DNA of 64,000 bases from the NCBI GenBank assembly GCA_026168455.1, contig CM047428.1:88740594-88804593 (forward strand), written 5' to 3'. Made by a program: the position numbers and the translations under genes. Below the pieces are notes generated by a model that did no database searches, had not been told where the DNA came from, and saw only the letters and a program-made list of their open reading frames with translations. Origin of the DNA: Theocolax elegans. Its lineage: Eukaryota > Arthropoda > Insecta > Hymenoptera > Cerocephalidae. Shown one piece after another: positions 1-13,500 of this stretch. The stretch's first letter is position 1. Every line of letters begins with the position of its first letter.

Positions 1-54
1 TACGACACATTTTTAAAATATTCTATGTAACTTCTGTGCAATCAATATATATAT

Positions 55-943
55 GCAGTATTCCACGTGAAGTGGTCCGATCAAAATTTGAAAATGCACC
101 AAATTTTGGGTACACATTGCAAATGTCTTTTAGAATACAGAAAAAAATTTTTAGGTACTGGAATCTATTTGCTCAAAAGTTATTCTAACCTCAAAAAGTG
201 AATTTTTCCAAGTTTTTTTCAACACCAGCTGGGTTCACCGCTATTTAACTCAAAATCTATCAACTTTTACTATAGAATATTATATGTAACATTCGTTGCT
301 AATTATGTCTAGAATTTATTCTTCTAAGTTCGAATTTCTAATCTCAAGGTCAATCTTACATAAACTACATGTCAATATTCAAACTTGAAAAAAGTTTAAG
401 TGCGCCAAAATTCATTTTTTTATCCCAGAGTGTAAAATAAAGCTTGAAGCAAAACCTTTCAAATGGTCTGTAGCATTTTTTTAAAAATTTAATTGGGAAT
501 TATCATGTTAATTTTTGTGAATTTGTTGTCTTTCTTTAAATTATCATAACTATTTACAGATTTAAAGGCCATAAAAATGCTACAGACCATTTGAAATGTA
601 TTGCTTCAAGCTTTCTTTTAGACTTTGGTTAAAAAAATCAATTGTGGCGCACTTGCACTTTTTTCAAGTTGAATATTGACATGTAGTTTATGTAACATTG
701 ACCTTGAGATTAGAAATTCTAACCCAGAAGGATTAATTCTAGACATAATTAGCAACGAATGTTACATATAATATTCTATAGTAAAAGTTGATAGATTTTG
801 AGTTAAATAGCGGTGAGCCCAGTTGGTATTGAAAAAAACATGGAAACAAATTTTTTTCTGTATTCTGAAAAACATTTGCAGTGTGAACCCAAAATTTGGT
901 GTATTTTAAAATTTTGATCGGACCAGTTCACGTGGAATACCCC
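55..943. mobile_element. Foldback (palindromic) element, copy 1
   Basis: The left end (attccacgtgaagtggtccg from 59) is the reverse complement of the right end (near 921-943), and the arms can be followed inward for about 400 bases each, through the paired segments ctcaaggtcaat and attgaccttgag. The loop is near 480-560. No ORF is seen. It belongs to the same family as the complete copy at 32439-33434, but its left terminus is degraded (GCAG in place of GGGG) and it is about 100 bp shorter. Confidence 0.85.
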
Positions 944-2593
944 ATATATATAGACTTGATATTGTGAAAGTATAATTTTCGAGTTGTCTCTGTGTATATA
1001 CATGCGCGTATATAAACTCACTTCAAACTGTTTAAACAAAATTCTTCGGGGTTGACAATTTTTTCGATGTTAATTAGATCATAATAATAAGAAATTAATT
1101 GATAATTCTTTTTGGTATCTATTATTCTTGGTGAACTGCGGCAATATATTATCGTGTTTCGAAAGAATTCGGAAACTTCATTTCGAGAAGTGAAAACTTG
1201 TGTGTATGCGGGTAAATTTTTTGTTTAAAACGAAGTTACCATCGTTATTATATAATATATATTAGTTATTTATATACTTTGGTATTTTACGACACGTTAA
1301 TGCAACCAGAGGAAAAATATCATTGTGAGTGTATAGTAGATGGGCCGCAGTCGCAAGCACAGTGAGCGTCCAAGACAGAACTAATCCATAGATATTTTTC
1401 CTCCAATTGCGATAACGCGTCGGATATCCCAGAGTGCGTAAAAGTGCGGGAAAAATATAAATATAATAGATAGTTTCAACGACAGATAGAAAAGATTACG
1501 TACGTGTAGAGAAGAAGTATTAGCCCGGGTGTACGCTCATGACACATCGAGTTTCGGCAATCCGATACCATGGTATTAGATGTACACTAAATTGAAGCTT
1601 GTGTTTACTTTCGTATAATTTCTTTCTGGTGAAGTTTGTATACTACGCGTTTCAAAGATGTTGGTCCCAATTTTCAAGTGGATGGACGGCGATATTGAGC
1701 ATTTGTATACATTCTCCTAGGATGTGTAGCATTTTTATAAGTTTTAGTAATCGATATAATTACGCGTATACAATCGGGGAAAATTTTGGTTGCACTATAA
1801 ATGTATTTACTTGCTTAGTGTGCTCCGCGCGTAAGAGTCGCCGTACGGGTTAGTAGGCTGTAAATAAACTTACGCATGAATAGCGCAGATAAACGCGACC
1901 CAATCCGAGCATAACGGAGTAGTTGCCGTGCATTGCATAAAATTATAAAGTCCATTGACGTTTTCATTTCGCGGCAGTCCAGCTTAATTGTGTAATATAA
2001 CTGTCTACGCGTGTTCCGTTTGCTATAACATTTCGGTTTTATCCTTTCTTATATATGAATTATTTCAAGCATCCTCTCATTTACGTTACGTACGTTACTC
2101 ATTGGTATTAATAATTAATTCTGATATCGATTGTCCAATAATATAAAATAAAATCTAATTATATGTCGGTTTCACAGTCCATTAGCCATAAAAAATACAA
2201 TAGGTGTTAATTATAACAAAATAAAAATAATATAAAATTATTGAATAGAATAAATTAAATAACGGGGATGATCATAAGTCAATGCAAGTGTTTTATTATT
2301 TTTACTTTGTTATAATTGTCACCTATTTTGTTGTTTATAGTTCATGGACTGTGAGACCCAAATAATTATGTTGTAATTCATTGGTAGTCTTATAATTAAC
2401 ATATCAAATTTTTTTTATTTTTTGCATTTTTCTAATTAATTATTACTTATTGGTATGTTTATGTATAAAAACATGTTATTTAAATAATTTATAATAGTTG
2501 GTAGTAATAAATAATAATATAGTAATAAAGTAATTTAGTACATGTGCTATTGTTACTCGCTAGATCAGTAATGAATGTTACTTTCATTTTCAG
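944..2593 (+). other. Upstream/5' region of chitin-binding gene (unit 1)
   Basis: This is AT-rich non-coding DNA between the foldback element and the first recognisable coding exon copy, repeated at 5224-6873. One ATG at 1300 (copy at 5580) opens a 25-nt coding stretch ending at a good donor (GTGAGT) in phase 1, exactly the phase the next exon needs. It is therefore a candidate start exon, but the implied leader is not strongly hydrophobic and I am not confident in it. No promoter motif could be assigned. Confidence 0.4.
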
Positions 2594-3264
2594 TTATACT
2601 ATCTATCCTCAACTTGAAATATGGCTTCAAATTATGCAGCGCGGGGGAACCTGGTGTAAGTGATTTTTTTTATTTGTCTCTTAATCAACTTTTCTCAAAT
2701 ATCAAAAAATAACCAAATTTTGTCTATCTTTTTAAACGCGTAGTACTTGGACTTCGATAATCTGCCGGAAACTAATTTTTCGTGTCAAGGAAAGGTAATC
2801 GGAGGTTATTACGCAGATGTCGAAGCGGGCTGCCAAATGTTTCACGTATGTACCATCGGACAAAAAGGTAAATATTTATTATACCTTAGCATTTAATACA
2901 AAAAAAACCTAACCTAAGGGTTTTTTAATAATAGGGAGTATGCCAGTTAATTCAACGTGGCGGTTTACCTCACAAAGATATAACTCTCATTCCAATCTAC
3001 TAAATCATCCGTCTAAGATTCATAGCGATCGATTCAATGATAATATTAATTGGAAAGTATTATAATTACTGGAACCTGCTGCTGCTTGGTTCTTTTCTCT
3101 ATATTTTTCTTCCGGTCGTGATATTGGATTACGCACACACACAATTTCCTCTATAGATGGCGGTAGATATAGATAGATGGATGGTTGGATGGATGGATAG
3201 AGAGAGAGACAGAGAGAGAGACAGAGAAAGAGACAGAGAGAGAGAGAGACAGAGAGAGAGATAC

Positions 3265-3304
<40 letters not shown>

Positions 3305-4123
3305 TGTGACAGAGACGGAGGGGGGAGGTCGTATTTCCAAAAAGGTTTGATCGCATTACGACAAAATAAGTAAATCAAATATTTAATAAATCGATTGCTT
3401 TGAAAATTATGTCGACTCACTGTCGATTATGGATACACTGTCAGTCACATATAATTTCATTGCCCTTCAAGCAAAATTATTTCAACTTTAAATAAAATCT
3501 AAATTAGAGATAGATCAATGTAGATAAATTAGTCAAAGAGCTTTTTAGACATCTAGGATTGTAACATAATATCAAGTTTTTGTAAATTTGAAATGATAAT
3601 AAACAAACTCAAAAAAGAGGATTATTATCTTTTTTTTCAATTGATTTTTGGCTTTCTTAATAATTTATTTTAATCAAAGCTTATAGCTTATAGCAAATCT
3701 CGTCCGAAAGTGGTTTTTCTTTCACACCAATTCTCAGCTTAATTATCAAAATTAGATCAGTGGAAAGTAATTTTATGTGTTAAACATTGTAAAAATTAAT
3801 TTTATTAATAATTGTTTTACTTAGGAAAATAAATATGTCTGATACAGCAGTGGATTTTCTTTACATATCACACATCTCCAATTTTCAATCCAAATTTCAA
3901 TACATGGAAATAAATGATTTTTTTTATCTAACACTCGAAAATAAGCTACATACAAATTATAAGAAATATTCTTGTCAGACTGGGAAAGGGGTAAATTGTC
4001 AAATTTTAACACATTAATCGATAGATCATGTAATGTAATACTTTAATAAAGCGTTGATTAATAAAAAAGTATTTCATTTCATCTTAATATAATATGGTTC
4101 GATTTCAGATGAAATTATGGAAA
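2594..4123 (+). pseudogene. Duplicated 5' exons of chitin-binding gene, truncated
   Basis: Exon copies lie at 2594-2655 and 2744-2867, both with intact splice signals (cag/TT...GGT/gtaag and gtag/TAC...AAG/gtaaat), plus the first about 15 bases of the next exon from 4109 before homology to the real gene ends. They encode the leader end and the first three cysteines of the chitin-binding domain, identical to the functional copy. The two complete exons form a cassette of 186 nt with phase 1 at both ends. If transcription began in unit 1, they could be spliced in frame onto unit 2, giving a repeated half-domain. More likely they are a broken partial copy. Confidence 0.75.
3195..3304. repeat. (GA)n microsatellite
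   Basis: An interrupted GA/CA-GA simple repeat lies in the intron of unit 1. It is repeated with a different length at 7482-7597. Low-complexity ORFs of Ser-Leu or Arg-Glu repeats across it are artefacts. Confidence 0.95.
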
Positions 4124-4335
4124 TACAAACGACAAATCGACAACGCAATTAAAATAAATAAAGATTAACCGCAAAGAAACGGATAAAAATATTTAAAGTA
4201 AAAGAATTATTAACTACCTTCAAACTTAAAATTCGCATTAAGGAAAAGGAATTTAATTTGCAAAACTAGTTTCCAGAGCTGTACGACACATTTTTAAAAT
4301 ATTCTATGTAACTTCTGTGCAATCAATATATATAT

Positions 4336-5223
4336 GCAGTATTCCACGTGAAGTGGTCCGATCAAAATTTGAAAATGCACCAAATTTTGGGTACACATTG
4401 CAAATGTCTTTTAGAATACAGAAAAAAATTTTTAGGTACTGGAATCTATTTGCTCAAAAGTTATTCTAACCTCAAAAAGTGAATTTTTCCAAGTTTTTTT
4501 CAACACCAGCTGGGTTCACCGCTATTTAACTCAAAATCTATCAACTTTTACTATAGAATATTATATGTAACATTCGTTGCTAATTATGTCTAGAATTTAT
4601 TCTTCTAAGTTCGAATTTCTAATCTCAAGGTCAATCTTACATAAACTACATGTCAATATTCAAACTTGAAAAAAGTTTAAGTGCGCCAAAATTCATTTTT
4701 TTATCCCAGAGTGTAAAATAAAGCTTGAAGCAAAACCTTTCAAATGGTCTGTAGCATTTTTTTAAAAATTTAATTGGGAATTATCATGTTAATTTTTGTA
4801 ATTTGTTGTCTTTCTTTAAATTATCATAACTATTTACAGATTTAAAGGCCATAAAAATGCTACAGACCATTTGAAATGTATTGCTTCAAGCTTTCTTTTA
4901 GACTTTGGTTAAAAAAATCAATTGTGGCGCACTTGCACTTTTTTCAAGTTGAATATTGACATGTAGTTTATGTAACATTGACCTTGAGATTAGAAATTCT
5001 AACCCAGAAGGATTAATTCTAGACATAATTAGCAACGAATGTTACATATAATATTCTATAGTAAAAGTTGATAGATTTTGAGTTAAATAGCGGTGAGCCC
5101 AGTTGGTATTGAAAAAACATTGGAAACAAATTTTTTTCTGTATTCTGAAAAACATTTGCAGTGTGAACCCAAAATTTGGTGTATTTTAAAATTTTGATCG
5201 GACCAGTTCACGTGGAATACCCC
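4336..5223. mobile_element. Foldback element, copy 2
   Basis: This is the copy of the element at 55-943 carried along in the 4.28-kb tandem duplication. It differs by a few bases, including a 1-nt deletion near 4798. It is not an independent insertion. Confidence 0.85.
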
Positions 5224-6873
5224 ATATATATAGACTTGATATTGTGAAAGTATAATTTTCGAGTTGTCTCTGTGTATATACATGCGCGTATATAAACTCA
5301 CTTCAAACTGTTTAAACAAAATTCTTCGGGGTTGACAATTTTTTCGATGTTAATTAGATCATAATAATAAGAAATTAATTGATAATTCTTTTTGGTATCT
5401 ATTATTCTTGGTGAACTGCGGCAATATATTATCGTGTTTCGAAAGAATTCGGAAACTTCATTTCGAGAAGTGAAAACTTGTGTGTATGCGGGTAAATTTT
5501 TTGTTTAAAACGAAGTTACCATCGTTATTATATAATATATATTAGTTATTTATATACTTTGGTATTTTACGACACGTTAATGCAACCAGAGGAAAAATAT
5601 CATTGTGAGTGTATAGTAGATGGGCCGCAGTCGCAAGCACAGTGAGCGTCCAAGACAGAACTAATCCATAGATATTTTTCCTCCAATTGCGATAACGCGT
5701 CGGATATCCCAGAGTGCGTAAAAGTGCGGGAAAAATATAAATATAATAGATAGTTTCAACGACAGATAGAAAAGATTACGTACGTGTAGAGAAGAAGTAT
5801 TAGCCCGGGTGTACGCTCATGACACATCGAGTTTCGGCAATCCGATACCATGGTATTAGATGTACACTAAATTGAAGCTTGTGTTTACTTTCGTATAATT
5901 TCTTTCTGGTGAAGTTTGTATACTACGCGTTTCAAAGATGTTGGTCCCAATTTTCAAGTGGATGGACGGCGATATTGAGCATTTGTATACATTCTCCTAG
6001 GATGTGTAGCATTTTTATAAGTTTTAGTAATCGATATAATTACGCGTATACAATCGGGGAAAATTTTGGTTGCACTATAAATGTATTTACTTGCTTAGTG
6101 TGCTCCGCGCGTAAGAGTCGCCGTACGGGTTAGTAGGCTGTAAATAAACTTACGCATGAATAGCGCAGATAAACGCGACCCAATCCGAGCATAACGGAGT
6201 AGTTGCCGTGCATTGCATAAAATTATAAAGTCCATTGACGTTTTCATTTCGCGGCAGTCCAGCTTAATTGTGTAATATAACTGTCTACGCGTGTTCCGTT
6301 TGCTATAACATTTCGGTTTTATCCTTTCTTATATATGAATTATTTCAAGCATCCTCTCATTTACGTTACGTACGTTACTCATTGGTATTAATAATTAATT
6401 CTGATATCGATTGTCCAATAATATAAAATAAAATCTAATTATATGTCGGTTTCACAGTCCATTAGCCATAAAAAATACAATAGGTGTTAATTATAACAAA
6501 ATAAAAATAATATAAAATTATTGAATAGAATAAATTAAATAACGGGGATGATCATAAGTCAATGCAAGTGTTTTATTATTTTTACTTTGTTATAATTGTC
6601 ACCTATTTTGTTGTTTATAGTTCATGGACTGTGAGACCCAAATAATTATGTTGTAATTCATTGGTAGTCTTATAATTAACATATCAAATTTTTTTTATTT
6701 TTTGCATTTTTCTAATTAATTATTACTTATTGGTATGTTTATGTATAAAAACATGTTATTTAAATAATTTATAATAGTTGGTAGTAATAAATAATAATAT
6801 AGTAATAAAGTAATTTAGTACATGTGCTATTGTTACTCGCTAGATCAGTAATGAATGTTACTTTCATTTTCAG

Positions 6874-6935
6874 TTATACTATCTATCCTCAACTTGAAAT
6901 ATGGCTTCAAATTATGCAGCGCGGGGGAACCTGGT
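6874..6935 (+). CDS. Exon: leader end (unit 2)
   Basis: A 62-nt exon starts after ttttcag and ends before gtaagt. It reads as a short moderately hydrophobic stretch ending in CSAGEPG, which then joins YLDFDNLP in the next exon. This resembles the end of a signal peptide plus mature N-terminus. It begins in the middle of a codon (two bases), so an upstream coding exon ending in phase 1 is required; the best candidate is 5580-5604. Confidence 0.7.
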
Positions 6936-7565
6936 GTAAGTGATTTTTTTTTATTTGTCTCTTAATCAACTTTTCTCAAATATCAAAAAATAACCAAATT
7001 TTGTCTATCTTTTTTAAACGCGTAGTACTTGGACTTCGATAATCTGCCGGAAACTAATTTTTCGTGTCAAGGAAAGGTAATCGGAGGTTATTACGCAGAT
7101 GTCGAAGCGGGCTGCCAAATGTTTCACGTATGTACCATCGGACAAAAAGGTAAATATTTATTATACCTTAGCATTTAATACAAAAAAACCTAACCTAAGG
7201 GTTTTTTTAATAATAGGGAGTATGCCAGTTAATTCAACGTGGCGGTTTACCTCACAAAGATATAACTCTCATTCCAATCTACTAAATCATCCGTCTAAGA
7301 TTCATAGCGATCGATTCAATGATAATATTAATTGGAAAGTATTATAATTACTGGAACCTGCTGCTGCTTGGTTCTTTTCTCTATATTTTTCTTCCGGTCG
7401 TGATATTGGATTACGCACACACACAATTTCCTCTATAGATGGCGGTAGATATAGATAGATGGATGGTTGGATGGATGGATAGAGAGAGAGACAGAGAGAG
7501 AGACAGAGAAAGAGACAGAGAGAGAGAGACAGAGAGAGAGAGAGACAGAGAGAGAGATACAGAGA

Positions 7566-7596
<31 letters not shown>

Positions 7597-10500
7597 TGTG
7601 ACAGAGACGGAGGGGGGAGGTCGTATTTCCAAAAAGGTTTGATCGCATTACGACAAAATAAGTAAATCAAATATTTAATAAATCGATTGCTTTGAAAATT
7701 ATGTCGACTCACTGCCGATTATGGATACACTGTCAGTCACATATAATTTCATTGCCCTTCAAGCAAAATTATTTCAACTTTAAATAAAATCTAAATTAGA
7801 GATAGATCAATGTAGATAAATTAGTCAAAGAGCTTTTTAGACCTTTTTAGACATCTAGGATTGTAACATAATATCAAGTTTTTGTAAATTTGAAATGATA
7901 ATAAACAAACTCAAAAAAGAGGATTATTATCTTTTTTTTCAATTGATTTTTGGCTTTCTTAATAATTTATTTTAATCAAAGCTTATAGCTTATAGCAAAT
8001 CTCGTCCGAAAGTGGTTTTTCTTTCACACCCATTCTCAGCTTAATTATCAAAATTAGATCAGTGGAAAGTAATTTTATGTGTTAAACATTGTAAAAATTA
8101 ATTTTATTAATAATTGTTTTACTTAGGAAAATAAATATGTCTGATACAGCAGTGGATTTTCTTTACATATTACACATCTCCAATTTTCAATCCAAATTTC
8201 AATACATGGAAATAAATGATTTTTTTTATCTAACACTCGAAAATAAGCTACATACAAATTATAAGAAATATTCTTGTCAGACTGGGAAAGGGGTAAATTG
8301 TCAAATTTTAACACATTAATCGACTAGATCATGTAATGTAATACTTTAATAAAGCGTTGATTAATAAAAAAGTATTTCATTTCATCTTAATATAATATGG
8401 TTCGATTTCAGATGAAATTATGGACATTAAATTTCTTTGTCTAAATGGGACAGTCTTCGACCAAGAAACGCGTGTTTGCGAAAGAGTTGACGAAGTTGAT
8501 TGCAGTAAGAGTGAACGATTCTACAACCTCAACCTCGAACTTTATGGAAACAGTGCCGTAACTCTCAGGTGATTATTTAATAACTAAATTTGAAGAACAA
8601 TATTTTTTATACTGTAGTATGTTAAGCTTGTGTCGTTCATATTGGTAACACTAACAGAATAGTTTTGAGACAAAAGATACCGTAATATACAGAAATAAAT
8701 GCTTTTCAGTTCAGTTGAAACTATTATATTGGCCATTATAATTTATTTACCACTTTTGATTAAATGATTAGTTTTTCATCTCAATGTTGAACAAATGAAA
8801 CAAATAAAAAACTTATAAATTAATATCTGATCTTCGATACTCCTTCCCCCAGTCTTCTCGAGGAAGAAGATGACGACTCGACGGAACCTCGGGAGGATCG
8901 TGAGCAACAACCTCAACTCCATATAACCTCTGCTCGGCCAAGTACGACTACATCGACGAGCACCACCACTTTGCGACCTAGTCAACTAACAACAAATTTA
9001 GCAAACAACGTTTACCAGCAGCAGCAGCAACAACAACAGTATCAACAGCAACAACAACAGCAGCAGCACTCAACTGGATATCCGCAACATTACCAACCTC
9101 AACCTGCTTTTCCTTCGATTCAAACCAGTCAGTCAAATAGTCACTACAACGACAAAAATGGCGGCTACCACCATCAATATATATTTCACAACGATCAGAG
9201 GAGCAACAATAACCAAGCAACGTCCTATCAGTTGTTTAGTAACCAGGGTGCAAGTTCAACAACGCCAACTTCCCAAGTTCATCAGCAGGTACATATCCTT
9301 ATTAAATAACGTTTGTGCTTAAATTTCACGTATGTTGTTGAAATTATGTGTTCGATCGGCAATAATTTCTTTTTAAAATACAATTCTCGATACGCTATAT
9401 CTAACTAAGCTTGTCGAGAGCAGCATAATACACAATTCTTGTAATATCTTAACGTTACGAATAACGATGATGTACACTATTAAAAGTATAAAAATATTTA
9501 TAATTTCTTACTCTCTAAATTATTGAAGTGAAAAATTACTCGTTCAGATGGAACAATTAAGTGCCTAGGTGAATCGAGTCAGAATTTAATTCTCATAGTT
9601 ATGTTATTGAGTCAGAATTTAATCATTCTAACCAAGTTAAACTTTAAATTTAATGTGTCAGATTTTTGCCTAAAGCGTAACTTCCATTTTCCTTGGAGGA
9701 GTGGAAAACGTTGAATTTTTCACTAAAAATTGCAGTGGTGTAGTTTTACCGGTGTAGCTTTGAATGAGCATCTTTACCCTAACGAATTTAGAGAGTAAAA
9801 TTTAACTATCAAATTTGACCAAGATTGCATATCTCAATAGGTCAAAGAAGAATATATCGAATAATTTAAAGAATTTGTCGGATTTAGGAGCTTGTGACAT
9901 TTACATAAAAAATGCAACGTCATACAAATATCCGGTTCATCGGTTGTGCATATACAGTTTGTTTGATGATGATCAGACTTTTTTTTACGGATAACTAATT
10001 TATCCAAGTACATTGTAATCTTTGTTGTCTTGGTCGTGGGTGTTTTACTTGTCATTGGATATTGACTCGACATCTTATTTACACGCATGTACACATGCCT
10101 GTGTCGAGACATTTGCCCACGTGTTCCGACATATTTACAACTTGACTATCGCATACCTTTACATGACCGACAGATTTAGCTGTGACAGAACGATGTAGTT
10201 TTTTTTTTCGTTTGAACGATTAATTTATACGTTTCGGAATTATTTTTTCTTAAAGACACTATAAAAGAAATTTGCACATTTGTAATAGGGAAAATATGAA
10301 ATTATCAGTGTATGTTAATTTTAATAACGATATTTAATAATATTTAATTTAATAATAAAGTAACTCATAAACCTTAAACAGGTTTAAAACCTATTTTTGT
10401 GCTGTGTGTATATCGATTAATTGAATCATATGAATAAAACAAATTAAATAAATCACTTAATAAGTGAAAGGAATCACTTTTAATTTATAAAAAATAATAA

Positions 10501-13500
10501 CTCGTATAGTACGACAAAAAAACATTTTATGAAACCGAACGCGGGCTACTTAATTACTAGAATGACGGTACTTCTCGAGATAGTCAATTCTTTACTATGG
10601 AATCTTTATATTAACTAAAGTAACTTTTTTCATTTTTTCCACGTTAACAGCTTCATGAAAAACTTAATATTCCAAAATTAATCATAAACAAGAGTGCGTT
10701 TTATATGGGAAAAATTTAATGCTACTGTGGACGAACACTCGTCTGCTCTTTGTTACTACAGAATAAACATTTCTGTATAAAATAGAAAAATTTAATTTCT
10801 TTTGCTCTAATTCTGATAATCAATTTAAAAATTGTATAAAAAAATTATTGTCAGACTCTAGTAGACGTTGACGTTGTGAGAAGCCCTTTTCATTTTTATA
10901 TTACGAAAATTAATTCTATTAACCCGTCAAGATAAGACGATTAAAGAATCGATAATTCAAAGATGTTCAATTAGAAGATATGCATTCTTGAAATCTCACG
11001 TAGCCTTCCGAAGATACTTATCATGACTCAGTATCCACATACATACATATTATTTTTTTATAGGAAAATCAAATATCGCATCGCAATGTTTGTTTAGATT
11101 TAATAAAATTCTTAAAATAATGGTAATTACACTGATTATAGGTGCGATACAGTTCAACGGCAAGCCCACAAGTAGTCCATAACGATCAGCCATCGACGGT
11201 GACACCACTCCAATTCCACGTACAATCGACGTCTACCACAATAGAAACTTTATTGAATAATAATATTAACACTCCGTCACTGATCAACCCCCCATTTCAT
11301 AATCATGGAATTGCTAGTACAACGGAGCAATTTGATCCTCATAATAATAATCCCCGGGAAATAACTAAGTACCAAGACAGTTTGAATGAGGAACGAGACA
11401 TCCAAACTGAACGACGACCACTCGAGCCAATACAATCAACTAGTAAAGGAAAGGTGTATACCAAAATACTGACCAAATTTTATAACTACGTATATTTGCA
11501 ATATTTTACGAGATTGATATTTTCTTGGTGAACTATAAAAAGTATACTCTTTGATTAATGTACATGTAGATTTGTTATCCGATTGCTGCTCTCGAAATAG
11601 CTTTTACACATCGAGCAATTCAGTACTCTTTGATATTGATTATGTGGCATATACGTGATTTTATACTTTATCAAAGTGCTTTTCTCATTGTTCATAATAT
11701 CAGAATTTACGAATTGCAGCAGAATAATTAATCAGTGTTAAAATTATTATATTATACTAATACGTATTTAACATGTAGTCTAATAAAATAGCTTCTATTG
11801 CATTAATTCTCGATTAATCAATGTTAACGTCAATGTTACAAAATGTTACAGATCTCAAAGTTAACAATATCTCCAGTGCCGCAACAGGATAACCGTCCAA
11901 CGATCATTCAGACGAAGAGTGGTTCAAATTCTCAAAGGATATCGGTCAATTATCTACCAACCCCAAGTTCAATCGATACAACGATTAGCTCGTTTTACCC
12001 AACACTGAGAACAGCAACTCAGAAATCATCGAATCAGCAGAATGTACAACCGATGCCACAACACATTCATGTTCCACCACCTCCATCGATACCTCAGTTG
12101 AAACCACACCAGATAACCATAAATTTACCACCACCGGACATACAACGCATAGTGCAAAATCCATCACCACTTTTACCATCGCAGTCTCGAGTAATCGTTA
12201 CGGCAAAAGCCAGTGTGAGCGATGAATCTGGACGACCGTTGAATGCCAGTCAGTTGATTACCCTACCACTCCCCACGATTCCATCGAATTACGATGATTA
12301 CAAGGAAGGTGACGAATCATTTGATCCATTTTACAGAGACGTCCCGAAAATTCGAAACGATCGTCGGATTATCGACCGAACGAGACTCGAATCTCACGAG
12401 AGATCGTTAAGAAAGAAGCGATCACTCGATTACGATGGAGAAACGTCCGATTACTCGTATCCCTCAGGCGAAGTTATATTCAACGCTGAGATAAAGGATT
12501 TGAAGGACCTAAAAGCTAATTTGCCAATAATAAAAGCAATTTTATTCGGGTTGAACACACCCGAAAGATCATCAGGAACCTCTGGAAATAAAGAAATTGA
12601 TAACATTGGAACACATAACGTCACGAATAACGTCAAGGATTTCCGCGTTGATGAGACTTATGATGATTCGAGTAGAGATACTCAAAAGACTTCGAAAAAT
12701 GCAAAAATTTCCGTTGCAACTGAAATTAAAAATACTCACGCCAAACCTCAGCAAACGAGTAGTTATTTCTCAAATGTCAATAAGCAACAATCGCCATCTG
12801 GTTTTAAGAATCAAATGGCAGTAGATCCCATAATCGTGGAGCAGATTAACGTAGCCAAAAATGATACAGTGTACTTGTTTCTACACCCTAATACATCGCA
12901 AAATGTCTCCGTAAGCACTGGAAATACATCAAAGCAAACGGAATTTGTTAATCGTTTGACCGACGCGCGCGATGCAAACAGAACAGACAAATTAAAACAG
13001 GAAATGTTACAACCTCATTCGTCACCGAATTCCAACAAATCTAACCGGAGAAGATATCAAAATAACGAATCGACAGAAGAGTATGATGAATACAGGCCAC
13101 GTAGAAATGAGAAAATTAACAAGCCAAATCCATTGAGGTACATCGATGATTACAACGCAGATGAAAGGGTCGAATTGGGATCAAGACAAAGGTCAAGTAG
13201 AGTAAGGCAAAGATTAAAACATAGACGTATCCCGGGTCGACGGGATTATTACGTAAACGATGAGATTCAGGACGACCGAGAATATAATGAAGATGAGAAT
13301 AATAAAAAACCATTATCAAGAAACGATTCCCAAGGTCATAGAAATACGCATCGAAATCGTAACCGCTATTATCATTACGAAGATAGTTTTGAGGATGAAT
13401 CTTCAAGAGAGAGAAAAGCTCCTGGTACAACAAGTAACAAATCTAGATTAAGACCTCACTCTAACGACTACACCGAAACCAGACAATCCAAGTTAGACTC

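Larger units (their letters stand above)
1..4124. repeat. Tandem segmental duplication, unit 1
   Basis: This block is nearly identical to 4282-8427, with offset 4281 at the left and about 4302 at the right, the drift coming from small indels mostly in homopolymers and the GA microsatellite. It contains a foldback element, an upstream region and copies of two coding exons of the chitin-binding gene, and it breaks off just inside the third exon (after about 4123). The 157 bases 4125-4281 have no match in unit 2. If the copy is a simple tandem duplication, they belong to the left part of the unit, which lies outside the window for unit 1. Confidence 0.95.
4282..8427. repeat. Tandem segmental duplication, unit 2
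   Basis: This is the second copy of the block at 1-4124. It is the copy continuous with the rest of the chitin-binding gene: the exon truncated in unit 1 reads on here without a break. Very high identity means either a very recent duplication or two haplotypes placed in tandem by assembly. Confidence 0.95.

Noticed and set aside
1599..1853. 84-codon ORF upstream of the chitin-binding exons, repeated at 5879-6133
   Set aside because: Conservation is only due to the recent duplication. The sequence is not a credible leader, and no donor in the required phase follows in a sensible position.
3020..3420. Several 60-106-codon ORFs rich in Ser-Leu or Arg-Glu, on both strands (also 7302-7712)
   Set aside because: They are translations of the (GA)n microsatellite, change length with repeat number between the two units, and have no other features.
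8978..9220. Val/Ala-rich ORF on the - strand
   Set aside because: It is the antisense shadow of the poly-Gln exon of the chitin-binding gene.
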